This document shows positions 34,247 through 43,360 of a stretch of DNA of 47,828 bases, piece by piece; position 1 is the stretch's first letter; the number at the start of each line of letters is the position of its first letter. Source of the DNA: Flavobacteriaceae bacterium (GTDB taxonomy: Bacteria > Bacteroidota > Bacteroidia > Flavobacteriales > Flavobacteriaceae). Under the pieces are notes generated by a model. It had not been told where the DNA came from. It made no database searches and saw only the letters and a list, made by a program, of their open reading frames with translations. Location of the stretch: assembly GCA_024644745.1 (NCBI GenBank), contig JAHEHF010000016.1, forward strand, positions 1 to 47,828. Reading direction: 5' to 3'. Position numbers and translations under genes: made by a program.

Positions 34247-34947
34247 AATTGAAATGTTTGATTATCGATGACGAACCTTTGGCAATTAATGTGATCAAAA
34301 GTCATTTGGAACACGTAAGCGACATTGACATTGCCGACACCTTCAACAATGCCCTTGATGCATTGAATTATTTAAATGAACACGAAGTGGATCTGATCTT
34401 TTTAGATATCAATATGCCATTGCTGGACGGACTTAATTTCATTAAAAGCCTTGAAAAAAAACCCATGATCGTGGTGACCACTGCACACGTGGAATTTGCC
34501 GTTGAAACCTACGAACTGGATGTACTCGATTATTTGGTCAAACCGATTTCCCTGCCAAGGTTCATGAAAACGACAACAAAAATTTTCAGGAAGTATCACA
34601 ACCTGATGAATGCAGCCCACCATCATCCTGAACGCCCTTATCTGTTCATCAAAATTGACAAAAAAAAATTGAAGAAAATTTTTTATGACGAAATCCTTGT
34701 TGTTGAGAGCCTTAAAGATTATTTGAAAATCAACACAACCTCAGCAAGATACATCATACATCAGACCCTGAGCAGTTTCACAGAGCAATTGCCCAGTGAG
34801 AACTTCATCAGGATCAACAGGTCCTATACCGTTTCAATAGACAAAATAGATTCTCTGGAGGGCAACAGTGCTGAAATTGGAGGCATGAGATACGTCATTG
34901 GAAGAACCTATATTGAGGAGGTCAAGAAACGGATTCTAAATAAATGA
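34243..34947 (+). CDS. LytTR-family response regulator
   Basis: The 234-aa cytoplasmic regulator has an N-terminal receiver (residues 1-120) with the acidic pair in IIDDEPLA, the phospho-acceptor aspartate in DLIFLDINMPLLDG, a conserved Thr/Ala in VVTTAHVEFAVE and the lysine in YLVKPISLPRF. The C-terminal LytTR DNA-binding domain (about 135-232) shows DEILVVESLKDYLKI, TLSSFTEQLP and NFIRINRSYTVSI. LytTR domains usually bind two 9-10 bp direct repeats about 21-22 bp apart; such repeats occur upstream of susC and in the adjacent divergent promoter. It is translationally coupled to the kinase gene (4-nt overlap) and ends in a convergent gap before the FG-GAP gene. Confidence 0.95.
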   Translation: MKLKCLIIDDEPLAINVIKSHLEHVSDIDIADTFNNALDALNYLNEHEVDLIFLDINMPLLDGLNFIKSLEKKPMIVVTTAHVEFAVETYELDVLDYLVKPISLPRFMKTTTKIFRKYHNLMNAAHHHPERPYLFIKIDKKKLKKIFYDEILVVESLKDYLKINTTSARYIIHQTLSSFTEQLPSENFIRINRSYTVSIDKIDSLEGNSAEIGGMRYVIGRTYIEEVKKRILNK

Positions 34948-35010
34948 TCCCTTGGTCACCTCTGAGATTGCTTGTTTCATTCATCATATCCCATCTGAAA
35001 ATCTGCCCGG

Positions 35011-38000
35011 TTAGTTTTTCATTTCAAAAACCTGCAACCTGTCATTATTATTGGCAACCAATATAATTTTCCTGTTCCCCGTTGTGACCAGACTTACTTT
35101 TTTCGCGTCATTTCTGGCAAAGAACCCGCTTTCACGGTGCGATATTGCCTTAAAATTATTCTTTCCGTCTCCGAGCATCACGAGTCCGGTACCTGCGTCA
35201 TTTCGGGTTGTTTCAATTTCAGAAACAAACAAATTACCAACCATGAGAACATCCAAATGTCCATCAGCATTGAAATCTTCTATCACCATGTCATTGATAC
35301 TGGAAAACTGCGACTCCACAGGTAATTCGCTCAACTTAAATTTATTATTTCCGAGGTTCTCTATAAACGTGGTTGCAAAGGTATGGGCAACAAAATGATA
35401 GGCTTCCTCCAAATTTTCTTCCCCATATACCGCATTTATATCCATACTCGCAAAAATGTCATACTTCTTGATATCCGATTTCAACTGCGGAACCTGTTGG
35501 GAAGAACAGGAGAAGCCACGAACAGGATAATGTTCTCCGTAGTTGTAATATCCCAAGACCACATCACTAGAACCATTACCGTCAAAATCGCTATAATAGA
35601 CGTCAAAAGGAGCTTCAACGGAAGTTTTATACTTATAATTCAAGCCTAAATTCCCGGCAATATAATCCATATCACCATCCTGGTCAAAATCACCCTGCTC
35701 AATACTAAACCACCAACCCTCAGTATTTTTAAAATCCGGGATGTCTACTTTAAAGAATTCTGAATTCCTGTTTTCAAAAACAGTTATGGCCATCCATTCA
35801 CCAACCACGATCAAATCGAGGTCCTGATCTCCATCAAAATCAGACCAGAGGGCATCTGTAACCAGGCCAAGATCCTTGAGCCCTTTTGCTTTTTTATTGC
35901 TTGTATCGACCAATTTCCCGTTTACATTCTCCAGAAGCTTACTGTCAGCAGGAATGGGATATTCCCGCGGAACAAACCTTCCTCCCACAAACAGATCAAT
36001 GTCTCCGTCACCGTCAAAGTCAGCAGGAACAACAACACCGCCGCTAAAATCAGGTATCTTCAAAGATTTGAGGGATCGTGTAAAGGCACCCTTTCCATCA
36101 TTTATATACAAACGGTCACCGTAATTCTCATGATTCTTCTCATATTCATTGCCACCGCTCACCACGTACAAATCCTGATCTCCATCATTGTCCACATCAA
36201 AAAACAAGGCGTCAAGATCTTCCTTCATCTTGTCCGCTTCAAAATCCTGGATGAATACAGTTTCGAAGCTCCCTGTATCCATTTGTAAAAACAATTGAGC
36301 TGTATTCCCAGCGGATGCTCCAATGAATACATCTTCCAAACCATCACCATTCACGTCAGCTGATGCCAAAGCAGGTCCGAATTGAGATAATTTATGAGGC
36401 AATAATACCTGGTACTGATAATCGTCGAATTCATTTTCGATATGCCTGTAATCAATTATTTTACCATCGGTGATGTCGCGGAACAATTGCGGTTCCTCTT
36501 CCGACTCAGGAGCAGCAGACCCCCCGGCATCTTCCATATAAAGTATCAAACTTTGATTGGCTTTGACATCGGTTAATTTTGTCTCTGTTTTGTCGGGCCA
36601 TAAAACACGGATCTCATCGACGGTGTTGGCCTGGTCTAAACCAAAGTGGGCCAAGGATTCACTTGTAGAATAGATTCCCCTGACATTCGTGGTTTCAAGC
36701 ACCTGCTGCTTCCCGTTATTAGTGAGCAGAATCCGAGACCCTAAAACCGTTTTATGCTCCCTGCTCCTGAGATCCAGTCTCAAAAAATTCCGATTCGTAT
36801 TATTTCTATAAATAAATGCCTCTTCGTTTATATTATTCACCACAAGGTCCAAATCACCATCATTGTCTAAATCTGCATAAGCGGCTCCGTTTGAAAATGA
36901 TTTTTGATCCAGCCCCCATGCTTGAGTGACTCGCTCAAAATCAAAGTTCCCCTTATTCCTGAACATAAAATTAGAAAGGGGCTGGGAAGGTAAAATGCTC
37001 AGAGCCTCTTCAATATCCAGGATATCCCACAGGGTGACTTCACCTGCATTTGGATTTTCGGCGACCCATTTGTCAGCACTGCTGATGACATATTCTCCAA
37101 CAGCTTTAGAAGCATCTGTATTTCTTATATCCCTGAGCAAACCATTGGTTACGTACACATCCTTTTCCCCATCGTTGTCAAAATCTGCAATCAAATTGGC
37201 CCAACTCCAATCTGTGGCAGCCATTTCCGCCAACTGGGCTATATCGCTGAAAGTATTGTTGCCATTGTTCAAATGAAAATTATTGAACATATACTGGTAA
37301 TGGCCACCATCGTCTACGACTTTCCAAAATGAACTTGGATTCATGCCGCTCATATTCGCCTTTAACCTGAAATTATCCTCAGCTACCATGTCCACCACGA
37401 AAACATCCAGAAAACCATCATTATTGATATCAGCAATATCAACACCCATGCTGTAGTACGACATATGATTTAAGGCCGTATCGGCAATATTGCTAAAAGT
37501 GCCGTCCTTGTTGTTCATATAAACAAAATCAGGTGCATAAAAATCATTGGCTACATACAGATCCGTCCAGCCGTCATTATTCAGATCACTGGCTGACACA
37601 CCGTTTGGAAATCCGGCTTTTTTTAATCCAGAAGCCTCTGTAACGTCTTTAAAAAACTTTCCGTTGACGCTCTCATACAAACGGGATGAATATTTATTCA
37701 GTAAAAGTTTTTTTCCTGAATATTCTGAATAACTGCCAGGGTTTGGAGGCTGATTCAGAACAAATAGATCCAAAAATCCATCATTATTATAATCAAAAAA
37801 AGTGGCATGCCTGGACCTTTCTGTATCAGCTACGCCATACTGCAAGGCCATTTCAGTAAATACGGCATTGCCCTTGTTGATATAAAGCTTGTTCTTTCTT
37901 CGATCAGGCTGGTGATCATACAACTCTTTTGTCACATAGACATCCAGCAGGCCATCTGCATTAACATCGGCAACTGTAACACCCGTAGACCAGCTGTCAT

Positions 38001-38313
38001 CAAGGTCCAAACCTGCGGATTCCGTAACATCCTTGAATTTAAAATTTCCAAGGTTCAAATACAATTTGTCACCCACCAGATTTCCTGCAAAATAAAGGTC
38101 AACCAAGCCATCATTGTTAAAATCTCCAACACCTACACCGGCGCCTCCGTAAAAATTCGAATAAATCAAAATATTTTGATCTTTCGTATCAACGATCTCA
38201 TTGTTAAAGGTCACTCCTGTTTGATTGGAATCCAGTAAAGAAAAAGTGGTATTATCCTGAGCATAAACCATGAACCCAAGCAAAAGGACAAGTATGGAAC
38301 TGATGTTTTTCAT
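35011..38313 (-). CDS. Large secreted FG-GAP/VCBS repeat protein with ASPIC/UnbV domain
   Basis: The 1100-aa product has a signal peptide (MKNISSILVLLLGFMVYAQ) and at least ten calcium-binding FG-GAP/VCBS blades with DxDxDG-like loops: DFNNDGLVDLY, DVNADGLLDVY, DYNNDGFLDLF, DIADINNDGFLDVF, DLDNDGDLDLV, DVNGDGLEDVF, DFDGDGDIDLF, DFDGDQDLDLI and DFDQDGDMDYI. These should fold into beta-propellers. An ASPIC/UnbV segment (about 510-580) has VLGSRILLTNNGKQQ and DEIRVLWPDKTETKL. Such proteins often sit next to susCD in flavobacteria and may be surface glycan-binding proteins; the function is not established. It is separated from susCD by a strong terminator. Confidence 0.88.
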   Translation of the reverse strand: MKNISSILVLLLGFMVYAQDNTTFSLLDSNQTGVTFNNEIVDTKDQNILIYSNFYGGAGVGVGDFNNDGLVDLYFAGNLVGDKLYLNLGNFKFKDVTESAGLDLDDSWSTGVTVADVNADGLLDVYVTKELYDHQPDRRKNKLYINKGNAVFTEMALQYGVADTERSRHATFFDYNNDGFLDLFVLNQPPNPGSYSEYSGKKLLLNKYSSRLYESVNGKFFKDVTEASGLKKAGFPNGVSASDLNNDGWTDLYVANDFYAPDFVYMNNKDGTFSNIADTALNHMSYYSMGVDIADINNDGFLDVFVVDMVAEDNFRLKANMSGMNPSSFWKVVDDGGHYQYMFNNFHLNNGNNTFSDIAQLAEMAATDWSWANLIADFDNDGEKDVYVTNGLLRDIRNTDASKAVGEYVISSADKWVAENPNAGEVTLWDILDIEEALSILPSQPLSNFMFRNKGNFDFERVTQAWGLDQKSFSNGAAYADLDNDGDLDLVVNNINEEAFIYRNNTNRNFLRLDLRSREHKTVLGSRILLTNNGKQQVLETTNVRGIYSTSESLAHFGLDQANTVDEIRVLWPDKTETKLTDVKANQSLILYMEDAGGSAAPESEEEPQLFRDITDGKIIDYRHIENEFDDYQYQVLLPHKLSQFGPALASADVNGDGLEDVFIGASAGNTAQLFLQMDTGSFETVFIQDFEADKMKEDLDALFFDVDNDGDQDLYVVSGGNEYEKNHENYGDRLYINDGKGAFTRSLKSLKIPDFSGGVVVPADFDGDGDIDLFVGGRFVPREYPIPADSKLLENVNGKLVDTSNKKAKGLKDLGLVTDALWSDFDGDQDLDLIVVGEWMAITVFENRNSEFFKVDIPDFKNTEGWWFSIEQGDFDQDGDMDYIAGNLGLNYKYKTSVEAPFDVYYSDFDGNGSSDVVLGYYNYGEHYPVRGFSCSSQQVPQLKSDIKKYDIFASMDINAVYGEENLEEAYHFVAHTFATTFIENLGNNKFKLSELPVESQFSSINDMVIEDFNADGHLDVLMVGNLFVSEIETTRNDAGTGLVMLGDGKNNFKAISHRESGFFARNDAKKVSLVTTGNRKIILVANNNDRLQVFEMKN

Positions 38314-38350
38314 TGCAAATAAATTGAATCCTATTAGGATTTAAAACTAC

Positions 38351-38384
38351 AAAAAAAAGAGAGAATAAAAATTATTCTCTCTTT
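38351..38384 (-). terminator. Rho-independent terminator after susCD
   Basis: A perfect 13-bp inverted repeat (AAAGAGAGAATAA at 38356-38368, TTATTCTCTCTTT at 38372-38384) with a 3-nt loop lies 60 nt past the susD stop. On the minus strand the stem runs into eight T residues (the A run 38351-38358). It should end the susCD transcript before the FG-GAP gene, which then needs its own promoter or read-through. Confidence 0.85.
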
Positions 38385-38404
38385 CTAATTTACTCAAATA
38401 GTTC

Positions 38405-38421
38405 GACAATTTGGAATTGTC
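38405..38421. repeat. Small inverted repeat between susD and its terminator
   Basis: GACAATT (38405-38411) and AATTGTC (38415-38421) form a 7-bp stem with a 3-nt loop in the susD 3' untranslated region, 20 bp upstream of the main terminator in the direction of transcription. It lacks a T tract. It may stabilise the transcript end; no other role can be seen. Confidence 0.3.
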
Positions 38422-38443
38422 TAAACAGGTCAAAAAACCTATT

Positions 38444-39925
38444 TTATTTATCCCACCAAACTCTGGTTGTCAATTCGTCTGGTCCTTGGTTGGCTACTGC
38501 CGCTGCAAGGTTTTCAGCGTTATTACTTTCTTCACTTGAAGCATAAGTCAGCCTTCTTGGAATCGTTCCGTTGGTTACATTACCAGGATAGTTCACCGGC
38601 ACTAAAACAGGATATCCTACCCTTCTCCAGTTCGCAAAGGTCTCATATTCATTTAAGAACGTAGCCACCCAGTATTGCGTATTGATCTGCTCTAATCCGT
38701 TTGCTGCGTCATAAGGATGGGCTGCTAAATAAGCGTCAATGTCACCATCAGCTATCGCCGCCGCAGGACCATAAATCTCGAGCATTTTCATTGCTGCTCT
38801 GACTCCGTTGGCATAATGAACCGCAGGATCACCTGCAAGACCCCAACGGATATTGGCTTCTGCCAGCATAAACTCAACTTCAGCGTAAGTTTGAAAGAAC
38901 ATAGGAGCATCTTCACCGGTGATGATAGACCTGTTCGGTTCAGCATAATTATTGGTATCTTCTTCTCCGGTCATATCCTGCAGCATGTTAAGGTCAAGCC
39001 CGTTAGGGAAACCTATTAAATCATCAGGGTTTGTGCTGCCGTCAGATCTTCTTGCGGCCAAAATGGGTAATCTCGGATCACCTTCCAGAATATCTCTAAA
39101 GGTCTTACTGATTCGAGGACTACCGTCAACCGTAAATACTTCCCCGTTTCCGTTTCTGTTGATCCCTTCAGGACCGTTAGTGTGCTGAATATAAGCAATG
39201 TCATCATTGCTTGTCATTACACCACCATTGATCGCCTTAGTTGCCCAGGCCTGAGACCCGGCAGGGTCTACCTTGATCATTCTCAAAGCCAAACGAAGCA
39301 TGAGTGAATTCCCAAATTTCTTCCATTGAGCCTGGTCTCCTCCAAAAAACAGATCTGCGTCTCCAAATCCTGAATCACCTGAATTCAATACAGCCACAGA
39401 CTCTTCCAGTTCTTTCAACATATCCGCGTAGATCTCACTTTGAGGATCGTATTTAGGTGTTAGAATACCATCAATCACGGCCTTACCGGCTTCACTATAA
39501 GGTACATCTCCATAAAGATCGGTCAACCTGTGGAAAATCAATACCCTTTGGATTCTTACAACAGCCATCATCTGAGGAGAAGCTTCCTCAGTTTCCAATT
39601 GCAACATCATATCCTGAATATTCTTTACGGCATTGCCATAAATTCTATCGATCATAGAAGATGCATAACCCCTGTTCCAGGTATATTTGTCACCAGACCA
39701 ATACCCTGCCGTTGTAGCAAAATGCTGCATCATCGTAGAGCTGTATATCAAATTTGCTCTCCAGTTCTCATAACGTTCTCCTGAAGTAAACAACTGCACC
39801 GCAGTCAGTTTGTTTCGCACGTCTAATTGTGTCGGCTTTGTCGGATCAACATTCAATTCGTCAAAACCATCATCACATGCACCTAATACAAGTGCAAATA
39901 ATAAAATATAAATTGTTTTTCTCAT
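38444..39925 (-). CDS. SusD/RagB-like surface glycan-binding lipoprotein
   Basis: SusD-like proteins form the lid over the SusC channel and bind incoming glycan at the cell surface. The 493-aa protein has a lipobox (LVLGAC, Cys 16) and the family start DDGFDELNVDPTKPT. The SusD-like helical TPR region contains MMQHFATTAGYW, RVLIFHRLTDLYGDVPYSE and WKKFGNSLMLRLALRMI, and the later part FFQTYAEVEFMLAEANIRWG. This arrangement fits the SusD-like subfamily with signature NVDP(T/N). The gene lies 11 nt after susC and before a strong terminator. No glycan specificity can be read from the sequence. Confidence 0.95.
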   Translation of the reverse strand: MRKTIYILLFALVLGACDDGFDELNVDPTKPTQLDVRNKLTAVQLFTSGERYENWRANLIYSSTMMQHFATTAGYWSGDKYTWNRGYASSMIDRIYGNAVKNIQDMMLQLETEEASPQMMAVVRIQRVLIFHRLTDLYGDVPYSEAGKAVIDGILTPKYDPQSEIYADMLKELEESVAVLNSGDSGFGDADLFFGGDQAQWKKFGNSLMLRLALRMIKVDPAGSQAWATKAINGGVMTSNDDIAYIQHTNGPEGINRNGNGEVFTVDGSPRISKTFRDILEGDPRLPILAARRSDGSTNPDDLIGFPNGLDLNMLQDMTGEEDTNNYAEPNRSIITGEDAPMFFQTYAEVEFMLAEANIRWGLAGDPAVHYANGVRAAMKMLEIYGPAAAIADGDIDAYLAAHPYDAANGLEQINTQYWVATFLNEYETFANWRRVGYPVLVPVNYPGNVTNGTIPRRLTYASSEESNNAENLAAAVANQGPDELTTRVWWDK

Positions 39926-39936
39926 AATTCTAATTT

Positions 39937-42900
39937 CTAAAATTTAACATTTAAATTAAATCCATAACTTCTAGTAGAAGGAACACCAAAATACTCAAGT
40001 CCTTGCGTGTTACCAACATTATAAGCTGCCTCTGGATCTATATTATCAACACTTCTTGAAATATAGAACAGGTTATTCGCTATAAATGAAACATTTACAT
40101 TTTGCAAAAATGTTTTTTCCAACAGGCTCTGTGGGAAATCATATCCGACTCTTAACTGTCTGAACTTAATAAAATCAGCATCTGAAACAAATTCTTCAGC
40201 GATTCCTGAAATTCTACCGTGATAAGTTGAAAGGTCCTCAGGAGCCACTACAGTGTTAAAAGCAACACCGGAACCATCAACACCTGTAACCTGTAAGCCA
40301 GATTCTCTTCCTTCAATTGTGTTTTTATGCAATCCGTTACCTGTTAGAGTTGAATTTGTTCCAGAGAATATCTGTCCTCCTGACTTACCGTCGATCAAAA
40401 AGAACAAACTCAAGTTTCTCCAAGAAAAGGTATTTGACCAACCCCATTGTGTTGGAGGAACGCCTACACCTAATATCTTTCTTGGCCCGAGTTGAGCAAT
40501 TGGAACACCGTCACCATCAATGTCATATACGATGTTTCCTGCGTCATCTCTCACATAAGATACACCAACAATAGTTCCAAATTCTTCTCCTACAATTTGC
40601 TTGATCTCAACGTTCCTTGTACGAGGTTCGCCCAAACCAATTTCAGCATCATCATCATTGGTTGCTACAATTTTACTTTTGTTATTAGAAATATTAAAGC
40701 TAGATTTCCAATAGAAATTTTCTGTTTGCACTGGTGTACCGGAAATCAAAAGTTCAATACCTTTGTTTTCTACTTCACCAATATTCGCAAGCGCTGAACC
40801 ATAACCTGAAAAAACAGATGTTGTAACCGGTACAATATCATTTTTTGTAAGGTTGGTGTAATAAGCGAAATCAACACTTAATCTGTTACCGAAAAAGCGT
40901 GCATCAACCCCGATTTCAGTCTCATCCTTATTATAAGCCACCAAATTTGCATTTGGCACATTGCCTCCATTGATCTGACCCAAAGACTGACCCAGGTGCT
41001 GCTGACCAAAAATTGAATAGGTCAGAGACAACTGGTAAGGCTGTTGAGCACCACCGGCTACTTGTGAGTAACCACCTCTTAGTTTCAAAAAGTTAATGGT
41101 TTCTCCCAGATCAAATAATTCGGAGAATATAACAGAACCACTGATAGAAGGATAAAAATCATCATTGGGTGTCGTTTTACCTGGGAATGATAAGGTAGAG
41201 AACCAGTCATTTCTTCCCGTAAAGGTCAAATATGCCCAATTGTCCCAGGATACCTCTGCAGATCCGTAAAGAGAACCAATCTTTCTTTTTCCGTAAGACC
41301 TGCTTCTTGAACCATTTTCTGTATTTCCAATGTCCTCAAGACCGGGAACGATAAACCTGTCTCCATTTAAACTTAAGGTCTCTTCTTCAATTGAGTTACC
41401 ATTGGCACCCACAAAAGCAGAAACATTAAGCCTGTCGGTAATCTGATTGTCATAACCTACAAGAAAATCCTGGTCAATCTGTGTATACCTGATTTCAGTT
41501 TCACCTATAGAACCAAGTGGCTGATAGGCTGTACCATATGGCGTTACAGCTGTTCTTTTAATTGTATAATGGTCAACACCAGCCCTGTATAAGGCATATA
41601 AATTATCTGTGATGTCATATCTCAAACTACCTGAAGCGATGAGCCTGTTTTTAACATCTTCATTTCTAAAGTTATAAGCGGCAAAATAAGGGTTTTGAGA
41701 ATAAATATTATTTGAATAAACTCTTTCTGTGCCATCCTCATTCGTTCCTGGATCCATAAACCTCACATCAACGTTAGGCGAAAGCATTGCCACTGTAAAG
41801 TTGGCATTACCCGGAGCATCAGACAAACGTGGTCTGTTCTGTACTTTTTCAATAATGTATTTAGCGTTAACCGAAACAGTTAATTTTTCAGCTGTTACTG
41901 ACGTTGCATTCAAACTGAAACTATTTCTGTCAAGCCCTGCATTAGGCATCACATCTTCATTGGCCATATCCGTGGCAGAAAATCTAAACGTAAAATTTTC
42001 ACCAGAATTAGAAACCGCCAGCGAGTTTATAAAGGTATTTCCAGTTTCGTAAAAATGATCCATGTTGTTTCCTACATAAGAATAAGGTCTTAGCTCCCCA
42101 TCCCATTGTACAACACTGGTTCCGTCTAATCGTGGTCCCCATGAGCTCAAACCCATTTCTTGTGCATTCGCAGCACTTACGGGTTTTTCACCTCGGAGTC
42201 CTTGTCCGTAAGATGTTTGATAATCCTGCAAATCAGTATTGACCTTGTCAAAGGTATAACTTGAGCTCAACTCAACTCCAAAACCAGCTCTTCCTTTACC
42301 TGATTTGGTCGTAACGATGATCACACCATTAGAGGCCCTTGATCCGTATAAGGCAGATGCAGCACCACCTTTAAGAACACTGACAGATTCAATGTCATTC
42401 GGGTTGATACTTGAAATTCCATCTCCTCCGTCTGAACCACCCCATAAACCGGCGGCACCATTGTTAACGTTACTAATAGGAATACCATCCACAACGTAAA
42501 GTGGTTGGTTATTACCAGTCAAGGAACTGGCTCCCCTGATCACAACCCTACTCGAACCTGCAGCACCTGTAGCATTTCGGGTAATATTCACACCCGCTAC
42601 CTTACCCTGCAAGGAGTTGATTGCATTGACTTCAGGAACGGCTGTCATTTCGTCACCATCAAGCTCGGTCAAGGAATACCCCAGGGCTTTCACTTCCTTT
42701 TCAATACCTAATGCCGTGATTACAACCTCATCTAATTGGTCCGTGCCTTCTACCAGCACAACGTCCATAACATTGGAACTTCCAACCGTTAATGTTACTG
42801 TCTCCATTCCAATAAATGAAAAGACAAGACTTTCTCCTACTGAAGCTTGAATGGTATACTTACCATCAAAATCAGTCAGTGCACCTCTGTTGGCATCTGT

Positions 42901-43044
42901 GCCAACTACAACAGTAGCACCCGGAAGAGGACTGCCATCTGTCTGTGAAGTAACTGTACCTGTTATTGTTTTTTCTTGAGCCGTCATATTCCATGAGGCC
43001 AATACTAAAAGAAAAACAAATAATAATCCACTACTTTTTTTCAT
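39937..43044 (-). CDS. SusC/RagA-family TonB-dependent outer membrane receptor
   Basis: The 1035-aa receptor has a signal peptide (ending WNMTAQ) and a carboxypeptidase-D-like regulatory domain (about 25-110, ITGTVTSQTDGSPLPGATVV, TDFDGKYTIQASVGE, VFSFIGMET). A TonB-box-like stretch DEVVITALGIEKE and the plug domain (NSLQGKVAGVNI, VVIRGASSLTGNNQPLYVVD, VSVLKGGAASALYGSRASNG) follow. The 22-stranded barrel ends with FGVPSTRSYGFNLNVKF, with a terminal aromatic residue as required for BAM recognition. It imports the glycan captured by SusD using energy from TonB-ExbBD. Its upstream region carries the likely LytTR site. Confidence 0.97.
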   Translation of the reverse strand: MKKSSGLLFVFLLVLASWNMTAQEKTITGTVTSQTDGSPLPGATVVVGTDANRGALTDFDGKYTIQASVGESLVFSFIGMETVTLTVGSSNVMDVVLVEGTDQLDEVVITALGIEKEVKALGYSLTELDGDEMTAVPEVNAINSLQGKVAGVNITRNATGAAGSSRVVIRGASSLTGNNQPLYVVDGIPISNVNNGAAGLWGGSDGGDGISSINPNDIESVSVLKGGAASALYGSRASNGVIIVTTKSGKGRAGFGVELSSSYTFDKVNTDLQDYQTSYGQGLRGEKPVSAANAQEMGLSSWGPRLDGTSVVQWDGELRPYSYVGNNMDHFYETGNTFINSLAVSNSGENFTFRFSATDMANEDVMPNAGLDRNSFSLNATSVTAEKLTVSVNAKYIIEKVQNRPRLSDAPGNANFTVAMLSPNVDVRFMDPGTNEDGTERVYSNNIYSQNPYFAAYNFRNEDVKNRLIASGSLRYDITDNLYALYRAGVDHYTIKRTAVTPYGTAYQPLGSIGETEIRYTQIDQDFLVGYDNQITDRLNVSAFVGANGNSIEEETLSLNGDRFIVPGLEDIGNTENGSRSRSYGKRKIGSLYGSAEVSWDNWAYLTFTGRNDWFSTLSFPGKTTPNDDFYPSISGSVIFSELFDLGETINFLKLRGGYSQVAGGAQQPYQLSLTYSIFGQQHLGQSLGQINGGNVPNANLVAYNKDETEIGVDARFFGNRLSVDFAYYTNLTKNDIVPVTTSVFSGYGSALANIGEVENKGIELLISGTPVQTENFYWKSSFNISNNKSKIVATNDDDAEIGLGEPRTRNVEIKQIVGEEFGTIVGVSYVRDDAGNIVYDIDGDGVPIAQLGPRKILGVGVPPTQWGWSNTFSWRNLSLFFLIDGKSGGQIFSGTNSTLTGNGLHKNTIEGRESGLQVTGVDGSGVAFNTVVAPEDLSTYHGRISGIAEEFVSDADFIKFRQLRVGYDFPQSLLEKTFLQNVNVSFIANNLFYISRSVDNIDPEAAYNVGNTQGLEYFGVPSTRSYGFNLNVKF

Positions 43045-43360
43045 AATAATATTTTGAGTTAATAATGTTTAAATATGTTATAAATATATCAAAATAGTAT
43101 AAACTTTTCGACCAAAGATGAAAAAATAGCGACTAAAGACTTGATTATATTCGATGAAAAAGGATACGCCGAAATTGGTTATCGGTATTTTTCCGTCACA
43201 GATTGAAATTCAAATGGGCCGAACTTCCTTATTTTATCAACCATTCATAAGACCCGTGAGTTTTATTTTATTCCTGATAATCGGAATGTAAAATGATACG
43301 AAATTCTCAGATCTTGAGACAAATTGAGCGTATAACTGCTTCAAGCTTCTCTCCAAAATA
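43045..43360. other. 316-bp intergenic region: susC promoter region and cutC 3' end
   Basis: The susC-proximal part (43050-43140) is AT-rich and holds the regulatory repeats listed separately. The distal part holds a small inverted repeat TCTCA / TGAGA (43305-43319, loop GATCT) just past the cutC stop, with no T tract. I see no reading frame, RNA gene or further repeat in the remainder. Confidence 0.5.
43101..43139 (-). promoter_or_regulatory. Candidate LytTR operator upstream of susC
   Basis: Two 10-bp direct repeats, CGACCAAAGA (43109-43118) and CGACTAAAGA (43130-43139), match at 9 of 10 positions and are exactly 21 bp apart, two helical turns. This is the spacing used by LytTR response regulators, and a LytTR regulator is encoded in the same locus. 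The proximal repeat lies within the 15-bp string AAACTTTTCGACCAA, also found upstream of the DUF1549/DUF1553 gene. The sites end 56 bp from the susC ATG, suitable for activation of a promoter between them and the gene. Confidence 0.6.
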
